A stretch of 64,000 nucleotides of DNA from Durusdinium trenchii (lineage: Eukaryota > Sar > Dinophyceae > Suessiales > Symbiodiniaceae). Position 1 is the first letter of the stretch; each line of letters starts with the position of its first letter. The DNA is taken from contig CAXAMN010029027.1 of assembly GCA_963970005.1 (NCBI GenBank), positions 1,285,371-1,349,370 on the forward strand, written 5' to 3'. The position numbers and the translations under genes were made by a program. The notes beneath the pieces were generated by a model. It worked only from the letters and a program-made list of their open reading frames with translations. It was not told the DNA's origin and ran no database searches. Positions 46,661 to 57,942 of the stretch are shown one piece after another.

Positions 46661-47707
46661 GGGGGTGGCGAAGGAAGGAGAGGAGGAAGGAGGGACGGTA
46701 CTGGCAAGGCGAAGGAATTGCGGGGTGAAGTGAAGTGAATAAATAAACAACAAAATTTGGTAGGGATGGAAGGGAGAGGCATCAAGATCCATCAAGTTGA
46801 ATCGAGATGGAGAGTTGTAAGGCTTGGAGGTCCAACGTCACCAATCACAGCTGATGCGATCGGTGCAAAGCAGATGGACAACGATCAAGCACATGTCAGG
46901 CCGGGCCGCGGCTGAGGTCCCTATGCTGCATCTGGCGTGTCCATCTATGGGCAACTGGTTTTTAGGTGCCATGGGAGTTGGCCAACTGCCAAGTTCGTTT
47001 GGAAAACCCCAGAGTTTGGCGACTGGAGGTTTGAGTAGTGGGGGCCTGATCATGTGCTTGTAGTCCCAGGGGCGGGGCAGGATCTGATCATGTGTCTTGA
47101 TTACGCATGCGCATGTCTCGATAGATCAATTGAGTCAATGAGCCTGTAAGTGAACTCGTGTGCAACATGTGTCCATCAAGCTGTCTTCGAAGGAGTGAAC
47201 CACCATTTCAGAAAGCGTTGGTCATATGCAAAGGCAAGCGTTGGTCATATGCTGGTGACAACCACTTGCCGCGAGGCAGAAGCTTCCGCTGTTCCAAAGC
47301 TTCGAACAGCGCCGGCTTTATGCCAGCAGCCCTTTGGAGGTCAACTGGAGGCAGAGCGTGTGCGGTCATTTGCGCTCATGTCACTAGGGCCTAGGGGCTG
47401 CTAAGGGAAGATATGTTGAAAGCAGAAGCCTGACCCGGCGAGCAACCTGTTGCTCCTCAGGGGGATGCAAGAGCAGATCAGAGTAATGGCACCCGAGCAG
47501 ATCAAGAAACTGACATGTCATGACATGTCCGCTAATCATGTTCCTCAACAAAGGGATGTGCAGGCTGTCCTTGTGTTTTGCAGCTTGCAGGTCCAATTGG
47601 ATCCCCGAGAACCAGCCATTGACCCTGGAAGCTTTGCTGGGCCGCTATGCGCAAAGGCCAGAGGTGAAGGTTTGTGTCGCTTCAGCTATTGGCTAAATGT
47701 CAAAGCA

Positions 47708-47786
47708 GGCTATATAGTATAGGCAGTATAGGCTATATAGTTATAGGCTATATGGTTCAGTATAGCCTATAATATAGTCATATAGT
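47708..47786. repeat. TATAGGCTATA minisatellite
   Basis: Repeated CTATATAGTATAGGC and TATAGGCTATATGG words, partly palindromic, over about 80 bp. Confidence 0.75.
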
Positions 47787-49002
47787 CAAAGTTATGGTCG
47801 CTTGTGTTGCTTTGCAACTGTTTGTGTGCAGTTGAACCCTTAGGTTAGCGAGGGTCCATGGCTCTCCCTTCCTCGATGCATGACATGATGGGTCCACACT
47901 ACCGCCATGTCCAGCTGCGGTGTTTGTTGCATGTCCAGCACCGGATCCTCAGTGGGCAAACATGACCACCCCAGGCCTGAGGTGAGGCCAAGCAAAGCCC
48001 CCACGCTTGATCAACTGGAACTGGCCGTAGCTGGGCTCCAGTGACAGAAGTTTCATTTTATGGCATGTTCCATGCTGAAAAAGAGCCATTGGCATGTTCC
48101 ATGCGCGCCTTATTCCATGCACTGTGTTTTGTTGACCTCCAAACACTCCAGGTGATCTCAGATGGTCAAAGTCAACACAGTAACTCCAAGCCGTCCAAGC
48201 CTTCATCGTTAATCCTATTCGTTGCCAAACTTTGGGTCACCGGGCCCTGAATTCCAAAACCAGGACTCAGCTCAGGACTCAGCTCAATCATTTGAGACTC
48301 GTTTTGAGCGCACCAGCTTGGTGGAAAGGGGCCCCAGAAACCTGAAACCCAGCAAGATCTGCCGAGCTGCTGCCCCCTTCTCCATCCGCTCCTGGATGGC
48401 CTCCACATGCACTACCGTTTCCCGGAGTTGCTGCTCACCTCCGTGTCCGCGCCACCCACAGGCCGGGAGCCATGGTAGGATGGAGACTCCCGACATCATC
48501 GTCCAAACAGGTTGACACATGTCCAAACGGTGATAGATGATGATAGATGTATATGTTTCTATGCGACATGTTTTACAAAGTGTGATTCTTGACATACCAT
48601 GTCATGAGTTGAAGCTGCAAGCATTGGCTTCTGCATGGGCTGTGAGGAGCCGCCGATCTCCGTGATCTCAAACGGTGTGCGGTGAAAGGGGCGACCTTTC
48701 CACGACGTGAGGTGAAACATCATAATGCCATTCAATCCCCTTTGAATGTGTGGGTTGAATTGCTGTTTGACCCCCTGGAAGAAGGACCATAGACAGCCCA
48801 GGCACGGCCGTTTCGGGTTGCGTTTCGCTGGTCGTTCTGTTTGCCTCGGTCAAGTGACCTCTATAGCGCAGTAAAGGGCGTAGGCCAAGGGTTTCCCTAC
48901 ATTCCAACACAAAACCTATAGGTGTTAATATATATGTTAATATAATATTCAATATTTGCATATATTTGAAATGTGTGTGTGACCAATCATTCGGAACTCC
49001 AG

Positions 49003-49136
49003 GTGATGGATTCTACTACCCGTCTTTGGACGACACCGAGCAGGTGCTGACAGATGATCAAGCAGAGTTGAAAGGTGCCGAGCAAGACTTGGAGCATGGG
49101 CGATTTCAGGAGTGGGCATTCCGAAGGGCATTCTGA
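49003..49136 (+). CDS. Candidate exon, acidic-helical
   Basis: After an acceptor (GAACTCCAG) the frame reads DGFYYPSLDDTEQVLTDDQA, then ELKGAEQDLEHGRFQEWAF, and meets TGA at 49134. CAG|GAGTGG at about 49110 could be a GA donor. There is no ATG, so it would be internal or terminal. The composition is clearly protein-like; the family is not recognised. Confidence 0.4.
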
Positions 49137-49155
49137 GCATTCGATGTTTGTTCGT

Positions 49156-49195
49156 TGTGGTCTTTTGCATGACCAGGTCAATGCAAAAGACCACT
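49156..49195. repeat. Near-perfect palindrome, 18-bp arms
   Basis: GTGGTCTTTTGCATGACC is followed at once by AGGTCAATGCAAAAGACCAC, its reverse complement apart from one inserted base. It could extrude a cruciform or form an RNA hairpin. Confidence 0.75.
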
Positions 49196-49624
49196 GCCGT
49201 TGGATGTTGCTTTGCTTTGAGTGTTCTGTAAGTTGCAGCTTGCTCTTGTGTGTGGGTCGAGGATTGTGAAGAGACCTGTATGCGCCTCCTCAGCGCCTCA
49301 AATGATGCTGACGTGCAGCGCCTGTTGTTGCATTGCTTCCGTTGCAGCGGCAGGTGGAAGTGGGGCCCACGGTTTTCGCAGACAGAGAAATGCACTGCAA
49401 CCCACCCGACTGACCCCCTAAGCTACGAGCTAACCGCTACGCTCACCAGCGCCAGTAATTGCTGGTGCACGATTCCAGCGCCCTATAGGCCCTAGTCAGC
49501 GCCAGCTGTTGGGTCCTTTCTTGTACCTCGACGCCCCCGGACGCCACGGGAACCGTTCCACGTGACCCGCGAACGCCCCGCGTGACCCGCGGGGTCTTTC
49601 CGCACGGAGAACCGACCTGTGCAG

Positions 49625-49714
49625 GGCGCATTTCGCGTGGAAGGCGGCGGAAGACCAGCTGGAGCGCTTTGCTGCACAGCAGAGGATGGATGCGAAGGCG
49701 AGAAGATGTATGCG
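49625..49714 (+). CDS. Candidate 90-base internal exon
   Basis: Bounded by CTGTGCAG and CG|GTATGC. The frame reads AHFAWKAAEDQLERFAAQQR and then MDAKARRCM, strongly helical. The phase (one base in, two bases out) is self-consistent. The same stretch lies under a lower-quality frame on each strand. Confidence 0.4.
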
Positions 49715-50356
49715 GTATGCATGTGGGTATGCATGAGTCTGAAGGAGGGAGTTCCCTGCTCTCGTTTTTCAGGGATTTGGCTGGAATGTTGATTGGCATT
49801 CTTCAAATTATGGGCATTCTATTGAGCTACACAAGTTTAGCAACCCTGCCAACTCCGCCCACAGGCCAAGATGAAGCTGAGTATGGCTGAGTCCTGCTTG
49901 GCACAGGGCCAGGACTGGTTCACAGTACACCAGGTGATGAGAATGTTTGGCAACATTTGACGGCCCTGCAGAACAAGTTCTGGCCGGACCACACATTTGG
50001 TTTGTTTGCTAAATCAGTGTTTTGACCATGCGATTTCACAGATGGCTGCAAGAGAAAGACACGTTTTATTTGCCCTTGTTCGCACAGCACAACTGGCATG
50101 CATTATAGCTATTGTGTGTGTGTGTGGGAAGTGCCACATTATGCCACATTCATAGCTGAGCACAGCTACATGAGTGCATTCTTTCGATGCAGAATCGACT
50201 GGTCGCATCAAAGCCACTCTCGGCTGCTGTTTGGCCGGAAGCACCACGCGGTTCAGGATGCCAAAGCCTTGCACCTGGCCAAGGAGGCCCGTGGCACCCA
50301 CCCCACAACATGAGTGCCACCCCGCCGTGCCACCCAGCTGTGCGTCTCCCGCGCAG

Positions 50357-50727
50357 TTTCGCTCACTACTTGGGACACTGAAAGAACTGGTGGATGCGGC
50401 AAGACATGGCAAGACCATCCGTGGCAAAACCGTGTTTCTATGTCTTTCGAAGCCTCCACAAGGTGGGACTTTCATTGTTTTCCAAGCAAAACACGCCAAA
50501 CCAGTCGCCAAGCCAGCCTCCAGCGTGGCTACCTGTGAGTCCGGAGGTCTATCAGGACTTCCGCTCGCTGGATCTCCCAAGCTTCGAGGGCTTGGCACTC
50601 TTGATCATGGCTGCTGCCACCAACAACGCCAAGAAGGCGGAGGAGTCTCGGAGATCAGGGGGGGTGGACCTTGGCAGGCCCAGGTCGTTTGCACCGAAGT
50701 TGTCAGGCAACATCAATCATCACACAG
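50357..50727 (+). CDS. Candidate two-exon segment with a 61-nt intron
   Basis: Exon 1 (50357-50462) starts after CCGCGCAG and reads FRSLLGTLKELVDAARHGK, then TVFLCLSKPPQ. The intron 50463-50523 starts GTGGGA and ends CCTCCAG. Exon 2 (50524-50727) reads WLPVSPEVYQDFRSLDLPSF, then LALLIMAAATNNAKKAEES, ending near CACACAG|GTGG. The phases match (one base plus two). An upstream coding-like stretch at 50140-50290 (RLLFGRKHHAVQDAKALHLA) may be another exon. The protein is not recognised. Confidence 0.4.
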
Positions 50728-53017
50728 GTGGCGCAAGGTGGCGCAGCTGCTACTGTGTGGGCAATACATGTGTCGTGTGGGCAATTGAGAGCAGTCCCGG
50801 AGCAAACATGTCTTAGTTTGCCACCTTACGGGGACCACTTCGGCTTGCGAACAGAAGTTGCCTGAACCACACTGCGACTTCTTCATTCTGTGTGTAGGGC
50901 CACAGTGTTTCTCAAAATTGAGTGTGTTTTGATGTGTTTTGTTTTCAATCACTCTCTCACTCTTGCTGTGTTTTCGGGCCACCCTGCCGTGTTTATCATC
51001 AGACCACTCTCGCCAACCAAAGCGACACTTCTCGGAGTTGTTCCCAGTGTCGCTTACACTTCTGCACGGCCTCCCGAAGAACACCGTGCCGTGGTTCCGG
51101 CGTGTGCCAGGACTGGTCATGCGAGGCCATCGAAGCTTTTCAAATCGATGGCCATTCCCACGGCCTGGGCCGAGCGCTGCTGCAGCTGGCATCTTCAGCG
51201 TCGGCGCGACAGAAAGCGGCCACAAAGGCGCACTGAAGGAATAAGAATGCGCAGTTGATGAGCGTTGATTGTGTCTTTGTTGTTTTTTAAGTGTAATTGT
51301 TACTACAAATTAGGTTTTTTTTTTGCGGTGGGTAATGGTAGTAACTTGGGACTTCAGTATTTTTCCTCAGCAAGGTTCGAATTCAGCGTACGCTCGAGTG
51401 ACACATTGTTTCTTGAGAACCAGGCACTGGAGACCTTCAAGTTCTGCGGGGATGAAAGATGGCAGGCTCTTCCTCGTTGTCCTTTGCCGATATTGACATG
51501 TTTCGTCTAGTTAACATGTGCACATGGACTGGTTGTTGTGCAAATGTGTTCCAAACATGGGTTTTGCAGCAGACCTGCATTTCGGAAAGCCGTAGATCAG
51601 CTTCTTGAACAGGATTTGGATACGTGTGTTACGATAGGGAAACCATGTGTGCAAGTTACGATGGTTTGATGGCCAATTCGATATACCAACGGTGCGCACC
51701 TTTAGTCCCAGAGATCGGTCCGGGCGGTGGACAGCGCTGGACATCCGGGCCAGGACTCCGGTGATTTGGAGACGAACAGAGGCGATCTCCGAGTCGGAAC
51801 GAGTCGCAGCCGTTTCGAACGGAAGGCCTTCACCTTGCAGAAGATGGCACTTTGGTTTTTGGAGGAGGACACGCAGTTGTGCAGTTGTGTTGGAAAGAGG
51901 CTGTTGCCAAGAGGGCTTTTCAGGCAGCGGGATCGCTGGATCTCCATGAACGTGCTTCGCTGAGACCTTCCTCCTACTTTTTCCTTTAACTCTTTCGAGG
52001 ATAATCCGTTGATGGCCGCGCAGCATGCAGAGGTGGGAAGTGCCAATTGAGCAACATTTTGATGCAAGTCATGAGCAAAAGGTGGGTGACCAGAGGCAAT
52101 CAGCTACATGGCGAATATCTATGACATTGACATGGGCGTTTCACGGGGCACAAAGCACAAAAAGACGGTCGTTTGTGGAAGGCTGCAGTGCACCTCTTGC
52201 ACAATGGCATGACGCTTCAGCGCGAGGCAGGGCCTTTGCAGACAGCAAGATAGCAGCTCAGAGATAGATGCTGAGAGATAGTGCAGCGCAATCAGAGTCA
52301 TCACCTTTCGATGCACTTGAAACCCTTGTCTCTTGAACATCGGTGTCAAAAGAGCGGCTCCGCCCCTCAAACCGGCTGGTCCAAAGAAACGCAGAATCCA
52401 TTCGTCCCAACTGTAGGGTGTTTCCTTCGTTGCTTCGCTGACGGAGGCAGAACTGTCAGAAGTGTGCTGTGCTGCGTATCGAAGTTTGGGTCAGCCAGAG
52501 GTTGGAAGGGTTGAAGTTGAAGTTCGTTCTTTCTGCAGGAAGGTCTGAAGTTGTGTGGGACCATTGGCATAACCAGGTAACCAAGTAACGTGTTGGTAAA
52601 GGTGATGTCACACTCATTTGGTAGTCTAAGGCCACGACTTAGCTCGGCAGTCCTGCAAAGCAGACTAGTAGAAACTCACTTCAGAGTTGGCACCGCGGAT
52701 ATTCATAGCCTCAGCTAGCCTCAGCTAGCTGGAGTCGCCGTTGCTGCTGCAAGTTGTGTCAAACAGGGTGGACGGCAGTCTCACCAGACCTCTAAATCCT
52801 TGAATGATTTAGGGGATGGACCCCCCCCTCTGAGGGTTCAACTCTCCCCTTCCCCCTGACTGTTTCTCATTCCAAACGTGGCTGCTGCTTCTCTGTTTCT
52901 TTGTTGCTGCTTTGCTGCTGTTTGTTTGTTTGTTTGTTTGTTTGTTTATTTATTTGTTTGTATTTTTTTGATTTTTTGGGTTTGTTTTGTTTTGTTTTGG
53001 TTTGTTTGTTTGTTTGT

Positions 53018-53048
<31 letters not shown>

Positions 53049-54143
53049 TGGTGGTTTGCTGCTTGGCGGTATTGTGCTGCTCCTACTGCTGCTGCTTGGT
53101 GGTTTGCTGCTTGGCGGTTTGCTGCTGCTGCTGCCGCTGACCCTTCGTTGCTTACCCACCTACCTACCCCCCTCTCTGAGGGTTCAACTCCACCCTTCCC
53201 CCCTGACCGTTTCTCAGTTTCCAGCGTGGCCGCTGCCTTGTAAGACCGGAGCCGTGTTCTTTTCCAACCACAGCTCAATGGTGCCCACGCTCTCATGAAG
53301 CCTATCCACTGATTGGATGATCTCATCCTTCATCATCTTCATGTACATCACCAGGCCACTCATCATGGCACCAATGCACTCATACACTGATGAGCTGATG
53401 TTCTGATCAAGCTGATGTGCTGATGAGCCAGACTCTATGGTAGTTCCAATTGTTCTTCTCATACCGATTCCCCATTTTTCTTCTTATACCTACCACCCCG
53501 GAAAATGCAAAGGCCATCGCCCCATACCATTGCTTCCTTCACCCCCTTCCAAGCTAAGGTCTTTTACTCATCACCCTCATCATCTTCATTTGCCAATTCC
53601 AAAAAGGCATGGTGAAGAAGAATCCCCATGGTGGCTCATCAGTTTTCCTCACCTACTCACCAGCTGATCACGAAAGCGAAAACGCGCCGCTAGCCGCCTC
53701 AGCCGCTGGAGACGCTGTTCACCCCACTGGCCTCGTTCGTGTTGAACGTTGTCGTAGAACGCTGTTTGGTTCGGCGAACGCAGCGCCTAACCCCCAAGGG
53801 TTGCATAAGCCCAATAGATGGATTCGGCCTGATACTTTTGGACCCGTTATGTATCAGAGGGCTGTATCTAATATATAAGTTAAGAATAGTTAAGATATGA
53901 GCAAACCTTACAATAGTATATTGTTGATTTGTTGATTTTGTTATTGCCATATTGCCTCGCCCATAGCCAGCGGTTTCTTTGCTAGGTAGGCCTGCGATCC
54001 ATCAGAAGCTGTTGGAGCAGGGCACGCAAAAAGGAAGACAGGAGCACTGAAATGCAATGCATTGCCCCTTGAACTGTTGCAGCAGTGAGCCTTATTGAGA
54101 TTTTTTTGAAGGGCTAAGAAGACAGATGGTGACACTACCGTAA
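50728..54143. other. No recognised gene; microsatellites and a duplication
   Basis: A pyrimidine-rich duplication lies at 52827-53236, with TTTG and CTG microsatellites. A frame at 51647-51960 and one at 53609-53878 are open but unassignable. Confidence 0.35.
52827..53236. repeat. Duplicated pyrimidine-rich segment with TTTG and CTG microsatellites
   Basis: A segment with CCTCTGAGGGTTCAACTC and later CCCCTGACTGTTTCTCA at 52827-52890 recurs at 53168-53236, about 341 bp apart. Between them are TTTG repeats (52918-52968), a run of nine CTG (53020-53047) and CTGCTTGGTGGTTTGCTG units. The long low-complexity open frame here is a by-product. Confidence 0.8.
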
Positions 54144-54957
54144 ATGTTCACCAATGATTTCTCAGAAACCACTGTCAACACTCAGCACATGTACCATGAA
54201 CGGGGAGCAAGTCTGTTGAATGTTTCGAACACTGCGGTTGTTGAGCTGGTTGAGGGCTTGCTTCACAGAACTTTACATCAAATAGATTCTCAGACTACCT
54301 ACCATCCTCATCCATCCTCCAGATGGCAACCATTTTGTTGGACAGTCACCATTGCTCGGCAGCTTCCGAGCAGGAGAATTGAGGCTCACATGTTGTACGC
54401 ATCCATCAAAGCGAACCAGGCTCCGGTGCGGCAGCTCGCTGCAGTGCTTTGCAGATCGCATCCTGGAATCACTCTGTTTAATCTTCAGGATAAGCAGAGT
54501 ATTATATATGTTAACATGTGTTCAATCATGCGTTGCGTGTTTGTTTGTTCAGGCTGCACTTTGGCCAAATGACAAGGAGCAGAGCAGAGCATCAGAATGA
54601 ATATCAGATGGTGGACAGGCAACTGACTTCAGCTGAGTAAGTCTATACATACACAATTGCAGGTTTCATGCTAGAGAGAAGTCTTTGGAACCGGGAGCAG
54701 CCACGGTTGATAGACATTCCAGCAAGATGCCAGCTTGTTCAAGCCGGCAAACACTGTCCAGACAACGACCTCTCGTTGTCCTTCGTGATACGCATAACGG
54801 GCCGTGGTTCGAAATGACGACTTTGATCAAGAAAATGGATTGGACACAGGTAATTGGTTTGGGGTAGAATTTGGATCGTTTTCGGGGGAACCATTGTTCT
54901 TGCGCACTTCCCAGTCGAATTGGCACTTCAGTCAATTCAAGTTGGTTGGAGCCCAAT
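54144..54957 (+). CDS. Candidate multi-exon gene, model ambiguous
   Basis: A frame from ATG at 54144 reads NTAVVELVEGLLHRTLHQID and later AHMLYASIKANQAPVRQLAA, reaching CTTCAG|GATAAG at 54488. A second segment 54553-54636 lies between TTTGTTCAG and CTGA|GTAAGT. A third, 54663-54849, lies between AATTGCAG and ACACAG|GTAATT, and reads REKSLEPGAATVDRHSSKM then LRDTHNGPWFEMTTLIKKM. A fourth from 54914 gives SNWHFSQFKLVGAQ and a stop. Segments 2, 3 and 4 join in frame; the first fits a different phase. The gap between segments 2 and 3 is only 26 bases. Confidence 0.35.
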
Positions 54958-56592
54958 AATAAATTAAGCCATTGTTTGTTTGGGAGGTCCATTCTTTTAA
55001 CGTGCATCAACTACACTTTCCTCCTGCATCGTCGATGTCACGATGTCTTCCAGCTACGTCAGACATTGACGTCTTCAGATCACCCGTCTAACAGAAGACC
55101 CACCGTAATGAGTCTTCCAATTACGACGCTGAAATGGTGGTTCAATCGTTGACAATCTCCAAAAGGTCAAAACACCTTGGCGGCCTGGGCGGTGGTCCAA
55201 CGTACAAAACGGAGTATGAAACGACTACAGTGCTGAAGGAGATGAACCTTGTGAAGACACCAGGTCCTCGGCGGAGCTTTGTTTGCAACACATCTCTTGA
55301 GCTTTGCTAGCATAGCCCACCCCTACGCCTGGGGGGGGGGGCCAGGTACCACCTGCTAAGAGCTGGGCTATTTGAGGCCCACCCCTTAATCATGTATAAC
55401 AACCCCCCCCCGGGGGTTGTGTGGATTTAAGCATTGTTTGAGTTAAGACAGGCTCTCACTGTGACTCAATATATATATATTCACAAGTGGCACACAGCAC
55501 ATAACAAAGACACATTTGTTTCTTGTCACCACATTTTGTTTGGCTATTTCTTTTGCAGTTTCAGTTGCAGTTTCTTACAAGTCTGAGTAAAAGTTTCTTA
55601 CACCAGTGAGTACATTTTCCACAGATGAGCCATGGTTTTCCACACATGAGCCATGACCACATAAGTAGTTGACCAAGTAGTTACACCAGTGCCAGTCCAA
55701 ATGCCTGTCCTTCAACTTCCAGTAGCCATTTCTTAGCCAACTTCTTAGCCTGCCTCACTTGCTGGCAACTGTGTTGGAAGCTCAGGTTCTTCACAACATG
55801 TGTATATTTTTGAGATTATTTTTGACTCTATTTTCAAGAGGGAGCTGGAGATGAAGGAGTCTTGGAGTACTTGTTGTCATCTGTCAAGCCTAGCCTAGAG
55901 CATAGAGAGGTAAGTAGAGAGGTAACAGTGTAGCTTCTTCCAAAAATGTAGTTGCCCTAGTTGACACACACTTTGACACACACGAATGATGAAGCCATTG
56001 ATGCACCCAACCATGCTTTAAGGTCAGCTTGCCACACTATTGCGTCAGCTTCCACATCGAAAAGTCTGTCTGAAACTCAATGACCAGCATTGTGAGCTCT
56101 TTGGAAGTCTCTTGTGTGAGCTTGCCCATCCATTTGCCCATCCCAGACTCAAGAAACCCCTAGTGAAACCCTGAGGAGAAAGTTTTGATGAACTTTGTGG
56201 TGAACTTGTAGCTAGTTTTGTAGGTTTTCTTAAGTGTTTTAGTAAGTGTCTTCAGTAGTCTCAGTAGTAGTCTCTTCTTAGTGGCTTGTTTTCACAACTC
56301 AGTTGCAGTCTCAGTTGCAATCACCTTCCTGCCGGAGGATGAGGGCCCAAGCTGCAAGAAGTATTACAAGACAGTTTGCAAGACCAGAAAACTCAGAAGC
56401 TCAGACTCCAACCATATGATATAACTAACACTATAACTAACCAGTGAAGTCACTTCTTAGTGGTTTTTTTCTACAAGTGAGCCATGGCCACATCAGACTC
56501 TAGTTCATAGTGTAGTTCCAGTTGTAGTTCTTGAGTGCAAGCCCTGATGAGGTGAGTGGGATGGTTGGGGAATTGCATGCTGGCAGTTCAAA
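54958..56592. other. Non-coding, AT-rich, with G and C runs
   Basis: No open frame of note. It contains an 11-G run at 55331, the palindrome ACAACCCC...GGGGTTGT at 55399-55420, and loosely repeated CAGTTGCAG, AGTAGTCTC and TTTCTTACA words from 55550 to 56550. Confidence 0.5.
55399..55420. repeat. C-run/G-run palindrome
   Basis: ACAAC plus eight further C and then GGGGGTTGT. It can form a stem or a G-rich structure. Confidence 0.6.
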
Positions 56593-57300
56593 GTGGCTTT
56601 GCTCTTGAGCCCCTGGTTGAGCAGTCCGATCTACAGTCGAGAGGCAATCTTTGAGAACTCACTGACGGGGTGGTACCTTCTCTGCTTTGATGCCATGGAG
56701 GAGTTTCAAGATCGGAGGCGCTCCAAGACATTCTTGAGCAGCCAGACAGATTCTCAACAAGAAGGGCAAGAGTTCCTTTTGCAGTTTTTTAGTCATTTTA
56801 CTATAAGGGACTAGTATTGGGAATTGTGGAGTCATGCCTTCATTGGGAAGTGTGTTGGAGCAGTATAAGAGTCAGTATAAGCTCCCCCCTCCTAAGGTCC
56901 TGTGCTGCCAACCTTGTTGAGCGAAGTGCACGCCAAGAAGATGGCCCATTTGAACCAGGCCTGTGTCAGGAGGACGCTGCTGCGCACCACTTTGGGCGTG
57001 TGAAGCAACAGGCCACAGGCAGTATGACATTGAAGCGGGCTTTGTTGGCAACACAGCGCCTGCACTTATTGCACCAACGTCCACCTGGCGAGGTTTTGGC
57101 CACATGGGTTTGGCTGTCCGTTTTTTTCCAGGTGTCTGACATGACCTGTTTGTGGGAGGCGGTTTTTTTGGGCCAACATCTACGAAGATTCACGGATGGA
57201 TCCACCACACAGTTCCCAGCTGCAGATGGTCCAAGAATCCTACCAAATGCCAAGACAGGTCTCTGCAAAATGGTTGATGTTTGCTCTAAAAACTTCGAGC
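56593..57300 (+). CDS. Candidate exons upstream of the 57349 exon
   Basis: At 56895-56996 one frame reads LPTLLSEVHAKKMAHLNQA and ends at GGC|GTGTGA. Another frame at 57020-57110 reads SMTLKRALLATQRLHLLHQR. At 56640-56780 a frame reads REAIFENSLTGWYLLCFDAM. These may be parts of one gene, but the splice sites are not settled. Confidence 0.25.
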
Positions 57301-57348
57301 ATTGTTTCACTTAGATTATCTTTTTGAAATAAAAAAGACAGTTGGTAG

Positions 57349-57717
57349 GCCAGGTCAGCTGTCGTCAGTGGCACCAAAGGAAGTCGGTCCACCGCCCAGC
57401 ATCATGGCTGGCCGAGGTCGTCCAAGCAGAGATTCGACATTGGTGACATTGATGATCTGGAGTCTGATGCAGATGAGATTCCTCGTGACTGGCTTGAGCA
57501 AAAGCTTGCAGAAGTCGAAGAGCTCTACAGGCTGAAGTATGGTTATGAGGTTAACGTTCACTATGATGAGGATGGCCGACCATGGATCCAAGAAAGATCT
57601 GAGATTTGCCCGGCTCAAGGGTTCAATGCCCAAGAAGCTGCTTGGGCTGGATATTTATCCAACCCCCAGTACCATCCACTGATACACTTTTTTGTATCGA
57701 GTTTTTTTTGCTCGTGA
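57349..57717 (+). CDS. Candidate exon without ATG, acidic protein segment
   Basis: An open frame of about 122 codons with no start codon. From 57430 it reads RFDIGDIDDLESDADEIPRD, then WLEQKLAEVEELYRLKYGYE, VNVHYDEDGRPWIQERSEI and FNAQEAAWAGYLSNPQYHPL. The exon probably ends at CACTTTTTT|GTATCG near 57690, since the following residues (VSSFFCS) look random. I recall similar segments in dinoflagellate predicted proteins but cannot name the family. No shifted frame in this stretch is as protein-like. Confidence 0.55.
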   Translation, partial: ARSAVVSGTKGSRSTAQHHGWPRSSKQRFDIGDIDDLESDADEIPRDWLEQKLAEVEELYRLKYGYEVNVHYDEDGRPWIQERSEICPAQGFNAQEAAWAGYLSNPQYHPLIHFFVSSFFCS

Positions 57718-57942
57718 CTGATGGTTTCTGTTCGTTTCTGAATTTGTGCTCGTTTCCCGAAAAAGCCAGGACAGGCTTCTCGCCTTTGCTTTTGCCTTGG
57801 GCAAGCTTCGGTGAATCTTGTGTAATTGCTTCGATGTGCGCTAGAGCGGCTGTAAGATCGTCGGCTGCGTGATCTACTAGTGCTCGGACCCGTAGGATGC
57901 GGTCTAAGAGGGCGGGCTCAAATGTGGGGAGGCCGTGCCATC

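Larger units (their letters stand above)
44971..49002. other. No confidently recognised gene
   Basis: It holds the minisatellite at 45470-45597, a GC-rich coding-like patch at about 46500-46660 (frame with FAVREDAFDAVEVSEELTGL) and the TATAGGC repeat at 47708-47786. No other signal was seen. Confidence 0.35.

Noticed and set aside
51370-51390. GGTTCGAATTC as a tRNA B box
   Set aside because: No A box, acceptor stem or cloverleaf could be built around it; the same holds for other GGTTCGA words in the window.
52868-53326. Leucine/alanine-rich open frames at the TTTG and CTG repeats
   Set aside because: Low-complexity translation of microsatellites on both strands.
55720-55742. AGTAGCCATTTCTTAGCC as a spliced-leader relic
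   Set aside because: Only the first ten bases agree with the leader; the GGCTCAAG end is missing and the region is full of similar words.
56966-57310. Minus-strand frame with WCNKCRRC as a LINE zinc motif
   Set aside because: Only one short cysteine cluster fits; neighbouring motifs are absent and the plus strand has better coding-like frames.
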